From assembly GCA_017996625.1 (NCBI GenBank), contig JAGOGO010000016.1, forward strand, positions 1-32,397: a stretch of DNA of 32,397 nt, written 5' to 3'. Within the stretch, counting starts at the first letter, position 1. Each line of letters opens with the position of its first letter. Shown one piece after another: positions 8,709 through 15,461 of this stretch. A program made the translations under genes and the position numbers. The stretch comes from Deltaproteobacteria bacterium. GTDB lineage: Bacteria > Desulfobacterota > WTBG01 > JAGOGO01. Below the pieces are notes generated by a model. It saw only the letters and a program-made list of their open reading frames with translations. It ran no database searches and was not told the origin of the DNA.

Positions 8709-9845
8709 TTACATACATACTTTCTTGAACATCTTTCCCGAGAGCTGGACTACATGTCCGTTCAGCTCAAGGTCGAGCAGCAGGCTTGCGACCTCGCTGC
8801 TAGGCAGTCCGCTGCGGTGAATTAGATCATCTATATGAATCGGAATAAGCTCTAATAAGTCAAGTACTATTTTTGCCTGTTCGTTCAGCGGCTGCTGTGG
8901 CCCACTGGTTTTCAGCTCCTGCTTGTCGAGGCCCGGTTCTATGCCCGCGAGAACGAACTCTTCAACAATGTCCTCGACATCGGTGACCAGCTTTGCTCCT
9001 TCTTGTATCAGCCGATTGGTTCCGGAACTTGAGGGAGCACCGACATTGCCCGGTACTGCAAAAACCTCTCGCCCCTGATCCAAAGCGAGTCGAGCGGTAA
9101 TGAGTGAACCACTGCGAAAGGAGGCTTCAACGATGACCACGCCAAGCGACAATCCGCTGATGATGCGATTCCGAGCCGGAAAATTGCAGGCATCCGGAGC
9201 AGCACCAAGGGGAAAGCATGAGAGGAGCGCACCGTGCCGAACGGTTTCTTCTCCCACGCGTTGGTTTTCCCAAGGGTAGATCCGGTCAATGCCCGATCCG
9301 AGCACTGCCAACGTCCGTCCTCCTGCTTCCAGCGCACCCTGATGGGCCGCAGTATCGATGCCGCGAGCAAGACCGCTGACAACGGTGAATCCGTAACGGC
9401 TGAGCCCACGAGCGAGCCGTCTGGTCATTTCCTTGCCGTAAGCCGATGCATTGCGGGAACCTACCAAGGCAATCGCATTTCGATCTTTCTCTATAATGTC
9501 TCCCCGAACATAAAGCAAGGGCGGAGGATCATAAATCGTCTTTAAGAGAGCAGGGTAGTCCGGATCAGCCAGCGAAATGATGCGTATTTTGAGCCGGCTC
9601 AGGCTATCCAGCTCCCGATACGCCCATTCATCCTCTCGGAAGCCGGTGATTGCTTCAAGGGTGGCTGGCCGCATCCCGGATATCTTTTTCAGCTCGGACT
9701 CTGAAGCCTGAAAAACACACTCCGGGGTCTCAAAAGCTTCTATTAACCGCTTGAACAGAACAGCTCCGACTCCGGAAATTCTGTTCAATGCAAGCGAATA
9801 GTATACAGAGGATTGTCGGTCGTAGTGACTGCTTTTGCTTGACAA
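8709..9845 (-). CDS. dprA: DNA-processing protein DprA/Smf
   Basis: DprA binds single-stranded DNA and loads RecA during natural transformation; it is also widespread in non-competent bacteria. The 378-residue product has three expected parts: an N-terminal helix-hairpin-helix region (LALNRISGVG), the central Rossmann fold with ALVGSRNASAYGKEM, SGLARGIDTAAHQGAL and FPARNRIISGLSLGVVIVEA, and a C-terminal winged-helix DML1-like domain. The start is a TTG at 9845, two codons after an in-frame stop, with only a weak purine stretch upstream. No other start gives a better N-terminus. It is upstream of topA on the same strand. Confidence 0.94.
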   Translation of the reverse strand: MSSKSSHYDRQSSVYYSLALNRISGVGAVLFKRLIEAFETPECVFQASESELKKISGMRPATLEAITGFREDEWAYRELDSLSRLKIRIISLADPDYPALLKTIYDPPPLLYVRGDIIEKDRNAIALVGSRNASAYGKEMTRRLARGLSRYGFTVVSGLARGIDTAAHQGALEAGGRTLAVLGSGIDRIYPWENQRVGEETVRHGALLSCFPLGAAPDACNFPARNRIISGLSLGVVIVEASFRSGSLITARLALDQGREVFAVPGNVGAPSSSGTNRLIQEGAKLVTDVEDIVEEFVLAGIEPGLDKQELKTSGPQQPLNEQAKIVLDLLELIPIHIDDLIHRSGLPSSEVASLLLDLELNGHVVQLSGKMFKKVCM

Positions 9846-10110
9846 AGCGCTCTATTCTGAATAAATTTGATGATCAACGTTGACGGCATCGTAAAAAGAC
9901 GTCTGTTCCCTCCTTTTGCAAAGGAGGGTCGGGGTGGATTTTTGAATGCTGTTTCAAATTCCCCTGAATCAATTTTTAGAAAAGGGGCTCGACATCGTAA
10001 GCAGCAGGACTTGCACCCCGGCCTACGCCGGGGCAGGTTCTGGTTCCGCGTGGCAAAGGATTACTTTGTCATTCTTTTAGACGAATTCTTACGAGTCCAT
10101 CAACGTTTTT
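9846..10110. repeat. Cluster of short palindromic dispersed repeats upstream of the tRNA
   Basis: No gene is seen. The stretch strings together several repeat words. CCTCCTTTTGCAAAGGAGG is at about 9910-9928, followed by GGGGTGGATTTTTGAA. Next comes a CCCCTGAAT...AGAAAAGGGG pair (about 9961-9986), then CCCCGGCCTACGCCGGGG at about 10017-10034 and TTACGAGTCCATCAA just before the tRNA. Inverted relatives of the first two occur at 16448-16475 and 16636-16673, and the last word recurs at 14152-14166. Confidence 0.8.
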
Positions 10111-10182
<72 letters not shown>

Positions 10183-10422
10183 TTTACCCTATCTTGTTTG
10201 TATCTCGAGAACGTCGGCCTCCCGGTTGCTGCGAGCACCAAGAATTTCCCCTCTGAAGTCAGACCATATATCAAGATTATTGTATAAACAAAAGAAAAAT
10301 TGCTGTCGATGCTGGTTTCGCCTTGCCGATATATTTCGGGAGAAAGGTTGAGCTAGTGGCGAGGGGCTGTGCTAGCATGCAAAACTATTCACGAATTCTG
10401 CACCCCAACAAAGCTGTCTAGT
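10183..10422. other. Non-coding stretch after the tRNA
   Basis: I see no gene and no strong structure between the tRNA and the repeat at 10423. An open frame running through the following transposase fragment in a different frame is not convincing. Confidence 0.5.
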
Positions 10423-10450
10423 CATGTTGGGTTCCGTTTCACTCAACCCA
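10423..10450 (+). repeat. TTGGGTT-hairpin dispersed repeat, copy 1
   Basis: This 28-nt sequence matches 12190-12217 at 27 of 28 positions in the same orientation. The core is a palindrome with arms TGGGTT and AACCCA around a CGTTTCACTC-like loop. AGCTGT occurs a few bases upstream in both copies. The transposase fragment begins immediately after this copy. Confidence 0.85.
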
Positions 10451-10454
10451 CGCT

Positions 10455-10628
10455 CCGAAAGAGAACCTGCTGTGGGTGCGCTCCTTCGACACCATTGAAG
10501 AGCTGCGGCAGGCGCTGCTGGAATTCAAGGAGCTGTATAATAGCGAATGGTTCATTGAACGCCACGGCAACAAAACCCCGGCTCAGGTACGTAGCGAACA
10601 GATGCGCGTGAGGAAATCGGCTGCATAA
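10455..10628 (+). pseudogene. C-terminal remnant of an IS3-family transposase (integrase part)
   Basis: The frame from 10455 reads ENLLWVRSFDTIEELRQALL, then EFKELYNSEWFIERHGNKTP and AQVRSEQMRVRKSAA before TAA at 10626-10628. This is the typical tail of the OrfB/integrase of IS3-family elements, including the LIERHG-x-x-TP-like block. About 57 codons survive. The DDE catalytic core upstream is missing, replaced directly by the repeat at 10423-10450. It is a dead fragment, and no terminal inverted repeats could be identified. Confidence 0.85.
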
Positions 10629-10712
10629 AATGTCCCAGTCGGTGTCTAACAACTGTTGACCGGTTCATGGCCCCGCTCCTCAGGTATGTAGTACAATCGG
10701 TACCGATGAGCG

Positions 10713-10937
10713 TTAGTCCTTGTTGTCTATCCGTGTTACTCGTGGGGCGTGGGTTCTATCTTCATCGGCTTTCATTTCCTCTTCAGTCGCGTAAAAATAG
10801 ACTGCACCTGTATCGTCAATCCATTCCCAAGCGTCGCGATAGGCAAAATCAAGAAATTTAAAAAGTTCATTTATCGCTTCATCTTCAACTTCGCACACCC
10901 CGTAGTGTCCGCTTCCGTCTGACCATTGCCATTTCAT
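10713..10937 (-). CDS. Small hypothetical protein (74 aa)
   Basis: I do not recognise this protein. The ATG at 10937 follows GGAGG with an 8-nt spacer, a good ribosome-binding site, which favours it over an ATG seven codons upstream. The product (MKWQWSDGSGHYGVCEVEDE...) is acidic, rich in aromatic residues and lacks a signal peptide or membrane segment, so it is probably a small soluble protein. It lies alone among transposase remnants, so it could be cargo of a lost mobile element. The good start signal is the main reason to call it a gene. Confidence 0.55.
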   Translation of the reverse strand: MKWQWSDGSGHYGVCEVEDEAINELFKFLDFAYRDAWEWIDDTGAVYFYATEEEMKADEDRTHAPRVTRIDNKD

Positions 10938-11100
10938 TGTCTCACCCTCCTGCCCCATGGGGGACTTGAATCGTAGCCGCTCTCAACTTCTTCCTGGTTC
11001 AACTGAAAAGCCTCTGATCTCATATTATGGTTGTCAGGTGCTTTTTTGCAACCCATAAAAAATAATACATGAGCTGATTTAATTCATGGGGACAGCATAC
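10938..11100. other. Short non-coding gap
   Basis: No gene is seen. The word ATGGGGACAG at about 11086-11095, just beyond the 3' end of the decayed transposase, resembles sequence I associate with the edges of RAYT/IS200-like elements. This is inference. Confidence 0.4.
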
Positions 11101-11359
11101 TTAGTTTCCTTTATGGCCGGGTTTTTGCTTGCGCAGGATACGAGCGTGAGAGTTTCCTAATGATCCAGAAAATCCTCGTTTCCAGTGGACGACCAGTTCT
11201 TTCGTGACGCCGGATAGTCTCGAACTCCTCCTCGGATGTACCACCTGACAGATACTCCCGATAATCAGCATCCGCGGAGAAGGTCTCCATCCTCCGGTTG
11301 CCGCGCTGGGTCACGTGATGGGGGATGCCAGGAATAACTGCTCGTGCCGTACGTGCCAT
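11101..11359 (-). pseudogene. Internally deleted, frameshifted RAYT (Y1_Tnp, IS200-like) transposase remnant
   Basis: The N-terminus MARTARAVIPGIPHHVTQRG, followed by NRRMETFSADADYREYL, is typical of REP-associated tyrosine transposases and keeps the HUH-related start. It then jumps to a C-terminal part (SGGTSEEEFETIRRHERTGR), so the catalytic tyrosine region is gone. After GRPL the usual ending continues in other frames: GNEDFLDH in one frame and ARILRKQKPGHKGN, ending with TAA at 11101-11103, in another. One large deletion and at least two frameshifts make it non-functional. RAYT proteins normally mobilise short palindromic REP repeats, and this region is rich in such repeats. Confidence 0.85.
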
Positions 11360-11484
11360 GGCGCGCATGCTATTCTGAGGTAACGTTCCTGTTAATAATT
11401 AAGTATAGTATTCCCAGAATTGACAGATTGACAGAATTGACCCCCTCATCGCTCGACCCCAAAACCGTGCAAGTTATCACCGAT

Positions 11485-11496
11485 GATTTGCAAATC
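11485..11496. promoter_or_regulatory. Perfect 12-bp palindrome upstream of brnT, possible operator
   Basis: GATTTGCAAATC is self-complementary and ends 15 bp before the predicted -35 box of brnT. BrnT-BrnA complexes are known to repress their own promoter through the ribbon-helix-helix part of BrnA. This palindrome is a candidate site by position only. Confidence 0.3.
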
Positions 11497-11511
11497 GTAC
11501 ATGAAACCGAA

Positions 11512-11540
11512 TTGACTTATGATTGATTTGTATTTACACT
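11512..11540 (+). promoter_or_regulatory. Candidate promoter of brnTA, would give a leaderless transcript
   Basis: TTGACT (11512-11517) and TACACT (11535-11540) are separated by exactly 17 bp, matching 5/6 and 4/6 of the sigma-70 consensus. Transcription would start about 7 nt downstream, at or next to the ATG at 11547. That agrees with the absence of a ribosome-binding site before brnT. Confidence 0.5.
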
Positions 11541-11546
11541 GTCGTT

Positions 11547-11837
11547 ATGTTTGAGATTCGATTTGAATGGGATCAGAAGAAGAATACTCTGAATAAGAAA
11601 AAGCATGGAGTCGCCTTCGAGGAAGGGCAGACTGTGTTTGCCGACGAACACGGCTTAGTGCTTGATGACCCGGATCATTCTGAGGGTGAAGGCCGCTTTG
11701 TTCTTCTCGGTTTGAGTTCGAACCTTCATCTATAGGTTGTCTCTCATACCTATCGGAAGGACGAACGAGTAATCAGAATCATCTCAGCCCGTAAGGCAAC
11801 GCGCTCAGAACAGAAACAGTACTGGAGCAGGTGGTGA
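11547..11837 (+). pseudogene. brnT: BrnT-family toxin (DUF497) frame with an in-frame TAG stop at codon 63
   Basis: BrnT is a RelE-fold ribonuclease toxin. The frame starts MFEIRFEWDQKKNTLNKKKH and continues GVAFEEGQTVFADE, the typical BrnT opening. After RFVLLGLSSNLHL a TAG occurs at 11733-11735. The same frame then continues with convincing BrnT sequence (VVSHTYRKDERVIRIISARK, then ATRSEQKQYWSRW) to TGA at 11835-11837, giving 96 codons in the usual toxin length. The TAG falls where family members often have Leu, so a single TTG-to-TAG change would explain it. The truncated product would lack the C-terminal catalytic residues. No ribosome-binding site precedes the ATG. brnA follows 3 nt after the TGA. 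Confidence 0.85.
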
Positions 11838-11840
11838 ACT

Positions 11841-12059
11841 ATGAAAAAAGAATATGACTTTTCAAAAGCCAAGAAGAACCCGTACGCCAGCCTTCTCAAG
11901 AAGCAGGTTACGATTAGACTGGATGAAGCGACTATCAAGTACTTCAAAGAGCTTGCTGCAAGTGCAGGCATTCCCTACCAAACTCTGATTAACCTCTACC
12001 TACGGGATTGTGCTGCCTCGGGTCGCAAGATTTCCCTGAAATGGAAAGAGGCCTCGTAA
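11841..12059 (+). CDS. brnA: BrnA-family antitoxin
   Basis: BrnA neutralises BrnT and represses the shared promoter. The 72-residue product has the hallmark start MKKEYDFSKAKKNPYASLLK, then QVTIRLDEATIKYFKELA (the ribbon-helix-helix DNA-binding part, strand then helix) and GIPYQTLINLYLRDCAASGR. The frame is intact. AGGTGGTG at 11830-11837, overlapping the end of brnT, serves as ribosome-binding site, so brnA can be translated even though brnT is interrupted. It lies in the accessory stretch between transposase remnants and repeats. Confidence 0.9.
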   Translation: MKKEYDFSKAKKNPYASLLKKQVTIRLDEATIKYFKELAASAGIPYQTLINLYLRDCAASGRKISLKWKEAS

Positions 12060-12472
12060 AAGCCTGCACAGGGCACTGAAGTCGACTCGTAAGCTCGTGG
12101 TCCAACTCGTCACTATGCATGAGAAAGCGGGCAGATGGGTTGGTTTGAACCACCGCAGGTGGAGAAAACCAACAGAGCTGTACACTACTCATGTTGGGTT
12201 TCGTTTCACTCAACCCAACCTCCTCCTGGATTTCCGCTCCCCGTCTTCAGGGGCTGCGCATCAGTCACGCCGTTGGCGTGATTACCCACTGAAGGACAGG
12301 CTTCGCGGGTTGCGCGTCAGCTCTTTATCCTCCGAGGGCATGACAAGGATGCCTGGAAAGCCACTTTTTGCGAGTTCATCAACCTGAAATGCTCCATGCT
12401 CCTGCGGCGGGATTTCGCTGCTCTTTGCTCCCAGCTTGCTTTTTCCAGCCGGAAACGCTAAAAAAAAGGACT
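12060..12472. repeat. Non-coding repeat-rich stretch between brnA and the HAD gene
   Basis: This stretch holds a second copy of the TTGGGTT-hairpin repeat at 12190-12217. A region at about 12240-12330, read on the - strand, shows GAGCTGACG, CAACCCGCGAAG and a GGGTAA-TCACGCC-AAC-GGCGTGA hairpin, resembling the 33-bp array at 1-147. CTTTTTGCGAGTTCATCAA at about 12363-12381 resembles the TTACGAGTCCATCAA word near 10089 and 14152. I see no credible gene; open frames here are read through the repeats. Confidence 0.7.
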
Positions 12473-13234
12473 ATGAATAACCACATCAAAGCATTCGGAT
12501 TCGATCTCTTTAATACCCTGATTACGGTGGATCCAGATACCCTTGACCGATCTCACGTAAATCTCGCGCAAAGTCTTCGAGAAAATGGATTCGAGGTGGA
12601 TGGACAGTCCTTCAAAACCGCCCATAATGATGCAGCGCTCTTGTACCTGGAGCAGTGTCGTCTCGATGGCCGGGAGACTCATAATCGCTTCTGGATCAGC
12701 ACTGCTTTAGCGAAGATGGGCTTCAGCATTGTTCCTGATGATGTCAGAATTGCAGCAGCCGTAGAAGCTTACTTTGTCCCCTTTTACGATGACTGCAGGC
12801 TTATACCCGGCACCACTGAGATGCTGAAACACTTACGAAAAACGTATCGACTTGGCCTGCTATCCAATTTCACTCATGGTCCGGCTGCGCGCAGAATTAT
12901 CGACTCGCTCGGTCTTGCGCCTTACTTTGATGTTATTCTGATTTCCGGAGAACTCGGATACCGAAAACCCCATTCGCTGGTATTCGAGCGACTCGTCGAA
13001 GCGCTGGATACGGAAAGAGAATGCATTGTGTATGTCGGGGATGACCCGGAGCCGGATATCTTTGGGGCTCAAGAGGCTGGACTACGGCCCCTCTGGACTA
13101 CTTACGTCATGGATCACCAGCTGCCTCTACCTCCACGGATTCTTTCCCGCGGTTCGGGAGCGCCTGATGCATCGGTGCCGCGTATATCAACGTGGAAAGA
13201 TCTTTGCGTGTATCTGCAAGACGTTCACCGTTGA
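12473..13234 (+). CDS. HAD-superfamily hydrolase (haloacid dehalogenase-like)
   Basis: The 253-residue product from the ATG at 12473 has all four HAD motifs. Motif I is FGFDLFNTLI with nucleophile Asp11, motif II is LLSNFTHG, motif III is the lysine in GYRKPHSLVFERL, and motif IV is VYVGDDPEPDIFGAQEAG. The second Asp of the classic DxD is Phe13, as in some dehalogenase-type members, so simple phosphatase activity is uncertain. The length and the cap between motifs I and II suggest subfamily IA. The frame is open 35 codons further upstream, but that part is read through repeat sequence. AAGGA lies very close (2 nt) to the chosen ATG. The substrate cannot be inferred, and the gene stands alone. 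Confidence 0.85.
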   Translation: MNNHIKAFGFDLFNTLITVDPDTLDRSHVNLAQSLRENGFEVDGQSFKTAHNDAALLYLEQCRLDGRETHNRFWISTALAKMGFSIVPDDVRIAAAVEAYFVPFYDDCRLIPGTTEMLKHLRKTYRLGLLSNFTHGPAARRIIDSLGLAPYFDVILISGELGYRKPHSLVFERLVEALDTERECIVYVGDDPEPDIFGAQEAGLRPLWTTYVMDHQLPLPPRILSRGSGAPDASVPRISTWKDLCVYLQDVHR

Positions 13235-13681
13235 CTGTCGACCGACAATTGGGAAAATGGATACTTGGTGAATGGAATAATGGATGTTCTCTCGATGCCT
13301 GAGAGGGTAGCGGAGGCAAATCTCAGATCCTAATTTCTAAACCAAACGAATTCTCCTATTCCCCCAATTTTCCAGTATTCCATCATTCCACTATTCCAAT
13401 TTTGCAAAGAGACTGCCACTCGACCATTCCCCTATATCACCACCATTTCATGGCTCTATCGGTGAACGGACAACGGTGAACGTTTATCGTTTATTCTTTA
13501 CAATATCACAGGCATACAGTATACTGCACCAGAAGAGCCCTCGAGCGCTGTGCTGATGCGTGTTGGAACGGCGAGGTAGAAAGGTTCTGTTTTCAGTGGA
13601 AAAGAATAGTTCAATGGGGTTGTCTTAGAAGATAATTAGAAATCCGTTCTTGTAGTATGGTGAAACAGGAAGGATGGTACC
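13235..13681. other. Non-coding gap with simple, partly self-complementary repeats
   Basis: No gene is seen. Words such as GAATGGAATAATGG (13270-13283) and CCATCATTCCACTATTCC (about 13379-13396) are near complements. CGGTGAACGGACAACGGTGA (about 13459-13478) is a copy of a repeat that also spans the end of ribD at 20167-20191. Confidence 0.65.
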
Positions 13682-13945
13682 ATGAAAAGCAATCAGAGCA
13701 TGGAAAAATACGTCCACTCTGCAGTGACGCCGCAAAGGCCGAGAAAGAATCCTAATCGACAATTTGACCAGTTCGAAGCATCGATGCTTTTCTGCGGTCA
13801 TTGTCAAAAAGCAGTTCCGGTCAGAAAGAAGCTCCTGCTGGCTTTGCCGGACGGCGATAAATACGATTACCTCTGTGTCTACTGCGGGAATTCCGTGGGT
13901 ACCAAGATGGAGGAAAGCGAGGAGCCTACCCTTCTTATTCGTTGA
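13682..13945 (+). CDS. Small two-CxxC zinc-ribbon-like protein (87 aa)
   Basis: Two CxxC knuckles (Cys38/Cys41 in FCGHC and Cys65/Cys68 in LCVYCG), 23 residues apart, point to a metal-binding ribbon. The core MLFCGHCQKAVPVRKKLLLA followed by LPDGDKYDYLC resembles small 'cytoplasmic proteins' that I recall from Deltaproteobacteria, with no known function. AGGAAGGA lies 7 nt before the ATG, a good ribosome-binding site. There is no signal peptide or membrane segment. It is flanked by repeats on both sides and has no operon partner. Confidence 0.8.
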   Translation: MKSNQSMEKYVHSAVTPQRPRKNPNRQFDQFEASMLFCGHCQKAVPVRKKLLLALPDGDKYDYLCVYCGNSVGTKMEESEEPTLLIR

Positions 13946-13983
13946 ATGGAAAGATGGGGAATTGGTTGACAGGATAATTCGTC

Positions 13984-14049
13984 AAAAGCGCCAGTAAGCC
14001 GCGTGGCGGCAACCTATGAGCAACGAAGTGATGCCCACTTCGTTGGAAG
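13984..14049 (+). repeat. 66-bp direct repeat, copy 1
   Basis: Identical over 66 bp to 14183-14248, 199 bp away in the same orientation. It contains two hairpins, GCCGC-GTG-GCGGC and AACGAAGTG-ATGCC-CACTTCGTT (9-bp stem). It resembles a REP/BIME-like element. Confidence 0.97.
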
Positions 14050-14182
14050 TCCTATTTCTCAGAAAACAGGACTGCCGCATTCCTGTATGGTGTTGAAAGT
14101 ACTGGATCCCCGCCTTCGCGGGGATGACAAAATCACGTGTGTGGATACTTTTTACGAGTCCATCAAAGAAGATGACCTCGTA
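14050..14182. repeat. Spacer between the 66-bp copies with a CCCCGC hairpin
   Basis: It includes ATCCCCGCCTTCGCGGGGAT (about 14106-14125), a common dispersed-repeat hairpin with a 6-bp GC stem, and TTTTTACGAGTCCATCAA (14149-14166), shared with the tRNA upstream region. No gene is seen. Confidence 0.7.
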
Positions 14183-14248
14183 AAAAGCGCCAGTAAGCCG
14201 CGTGGCGGCAACCTATGAGCAACGAAGTGATGCCCACTTCGTTGGAAG
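14183..14248 (+). repeat. 66-bp direct repeat, copy 2
   Basis: Exact second copy of 13984-14049, including both internal hairpins. Perfect identity suggests recent duplication or gene-conversion-like exchange. Confidence 0.97.
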
Positions 14249-14250
14249 GC

Positions 14251-14389
14251 AAATTGGTTAAATGGAGAATTGGGAAATTAGCAAAATGGAATAATGTTTT
14301 TAAGCAAGAAACCATTCCACCATTTTTCCATTTAACCAATCAACCAATTATCCAATCAACTATTTAACCAATTCTCCATTTCTCCTTGC
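14251..14389. repeat. AT-rich inverted-repeat region at the 3' end of asd
   Basis: AAATGGAGAATTGG (14260-14273) is the exact reverse complement of CCAATTCTCCATTT (14368-14381). Many variants of AACCAATT, CCATTT and AATTGG lie between them, so alternative stems are possible. The distal arm lies 9 bp beyond the asd stop on its transcribed strand, so the structure may act as a terminator for the dapA-asd transcript. Confidence 0.6.
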
Positions 14390-15439
14390 CTACAGCAATC
14401 CCTTTTTTACCATATATTCGGCATTGAGAATAGCAGCGCCGGCTGCTCCGCGGATGGTGTTGTGGCTGAGTACGACAAACTTATAGTCGAGAATCGGACA
14501 CTCTCGGATGCGGCCAACGACGCAGGCCATGCCATTGCCTTCGTCGCGGTCGAAACGGGGTTGAGGACGGTTGTCTTCGGTTCTCAGCACAATGGGCTGA
14601 GGTGGAGAAAAAGGAAGCTGCAGACCAGCCAGAGGATTGAAGTCAGACAGTGTCTGTTTTAATTCTTCCACCGAAGGCTTCTGTGCCAGGGCAACACTGA
14701 CGCATTCCAAATGTCCGTCTTTAACATGTACCCGGTTACAGGAAGCACTGACCACAAAATCGGCATACACAAAACGATTGCCGCTCACAGTTCCCAGAAT
14801 CTTCTGCGGTTCGCTTTCCACTTTCGCTTCTTCGCCGCCAATGAAGGGCAGTACGTTGTCCAGGACATCCAGCGACGGTACTCCCGGATATCCGGCGCCG
14901 CTAAGGGCTTGCATGGTCGTAACCATGACTTTCTTGGCAGTGTACTTCTGATGGATCGGCGCCAGAGCTAAGGCAAGTCCGATCGTCGAACAGTTTGGAT
15001 TAGTGACGATGAATCCATTTCCCTTCCACCGCTTTTTCTGCTGCGGCACAATGCTGAGGTGGTCTCCATTCACCTCGGGAATGAGCAAGGGTACGTCCTC
15101 GTCCATGCGGTGATTCTTCGAGTTGCTGCTCACCACATATCCGGCCCGGGCAAAGTCTTCTTCAACTTCGCCGGCGATGCTTGCGTCCATTGCGGAAAAA
15201 ACCAACCGGCAGTCCAGATTCGGTGTGCATTCCCGAACCGGAATTCCGGCCACAGCACGGGGAATGGGAGTCTCCATGCGCCACCGTCCCGCCATTGATT
15301 CTGCATATGATACGCCGGCGCTACGTTCCGAAGCAGCCAGTGCGGTGACGTCAAACCAAGGATGGTTTTCCAGGAGTTGGATAAAACGCTGTCCTACCAT
15401 TCCAGTGGCACCAAGGACTCCGACCTTTATTTTTTCCAT
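14390..15439 (-). CDS. asd: Aspartate-semialdehyde dehydrogenase, archaeal/fungal-type
   Basis: Asd reduces aspartyl phosphate to aspartate semialdehyde with NADPH, the branch point to lysine, threonine and methionine. The 349-residue product has the nucleotide-binding loop GVLGATGMVGQRF (7-19) and the catalytic Cys150 in TNPNCSTIGLALAL. The substrate-binding GAGYPGVPSLDVLDNV block and a C-terminal SHNTIRGAAGAA complete the pattern. The sequence type (long AGRWRMETPIPR loop, NPNCST without the FVRNCGGNCTV form) is that of the archaeal/yeast branch rather than the E. coli branch. It follows dapA with a 22-bp gap on the same strand. Confidence 0.95.
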   Translation of the reverse strand: MEKIKVGVLGATGMVGQRFIQLLENHPWFDVTALAASERSAGVSYAESMAGRWRMETPIPRAVAGIPVRECTPNLDCRLVFSAMDASIAGEVEEDFARAGYVVSSNSKNHRMDEDVPLLIPEVNGDHLSIVPQQKKRWKGNGFIVTNPNCSTIGLALALAPIHQKYTAKKVMVTTMQALSGAGYPGVPSLDVLDNVLPFIGGEEAKVESEPQKILGTVSGNRFVYADFVVSASCNRVHVKDGHLECVSVALAQKPSVEELKQTLSDFNPLAGLQLPFSPPQPIVLRTEDNRPQPRFDRDEGNGMACVVGRIRECPILDYKFVVLSHNTIRGAAGAAILNAEYMVKKGLL

Positions 15440-15461
15440 CGCTGCTACTCCGATAAGGATG

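Noticed and set aside
11344..11526. 60-codon open frame before brnT as a possible third TA component
   Set aside because: No ribosome-binding site, it starts inside the RAYT remnant on the other strand, and it spans the candidate promoter and palindrome of brnT.
10713..12059. A complete defence island or new mobile system
   Set aside because: Only remnants of transposases, one orphan gene and a BrnTA pair are present; no nuclease, helicase or other defence partner was recognised.
12097..12387. Open frame across the repeat region before the HAD gene
   Set aside because: It is read through the TTGGGTT and 33-bp-like repeats, has no start signal, and overlaps the region upstream of the HAD gene.
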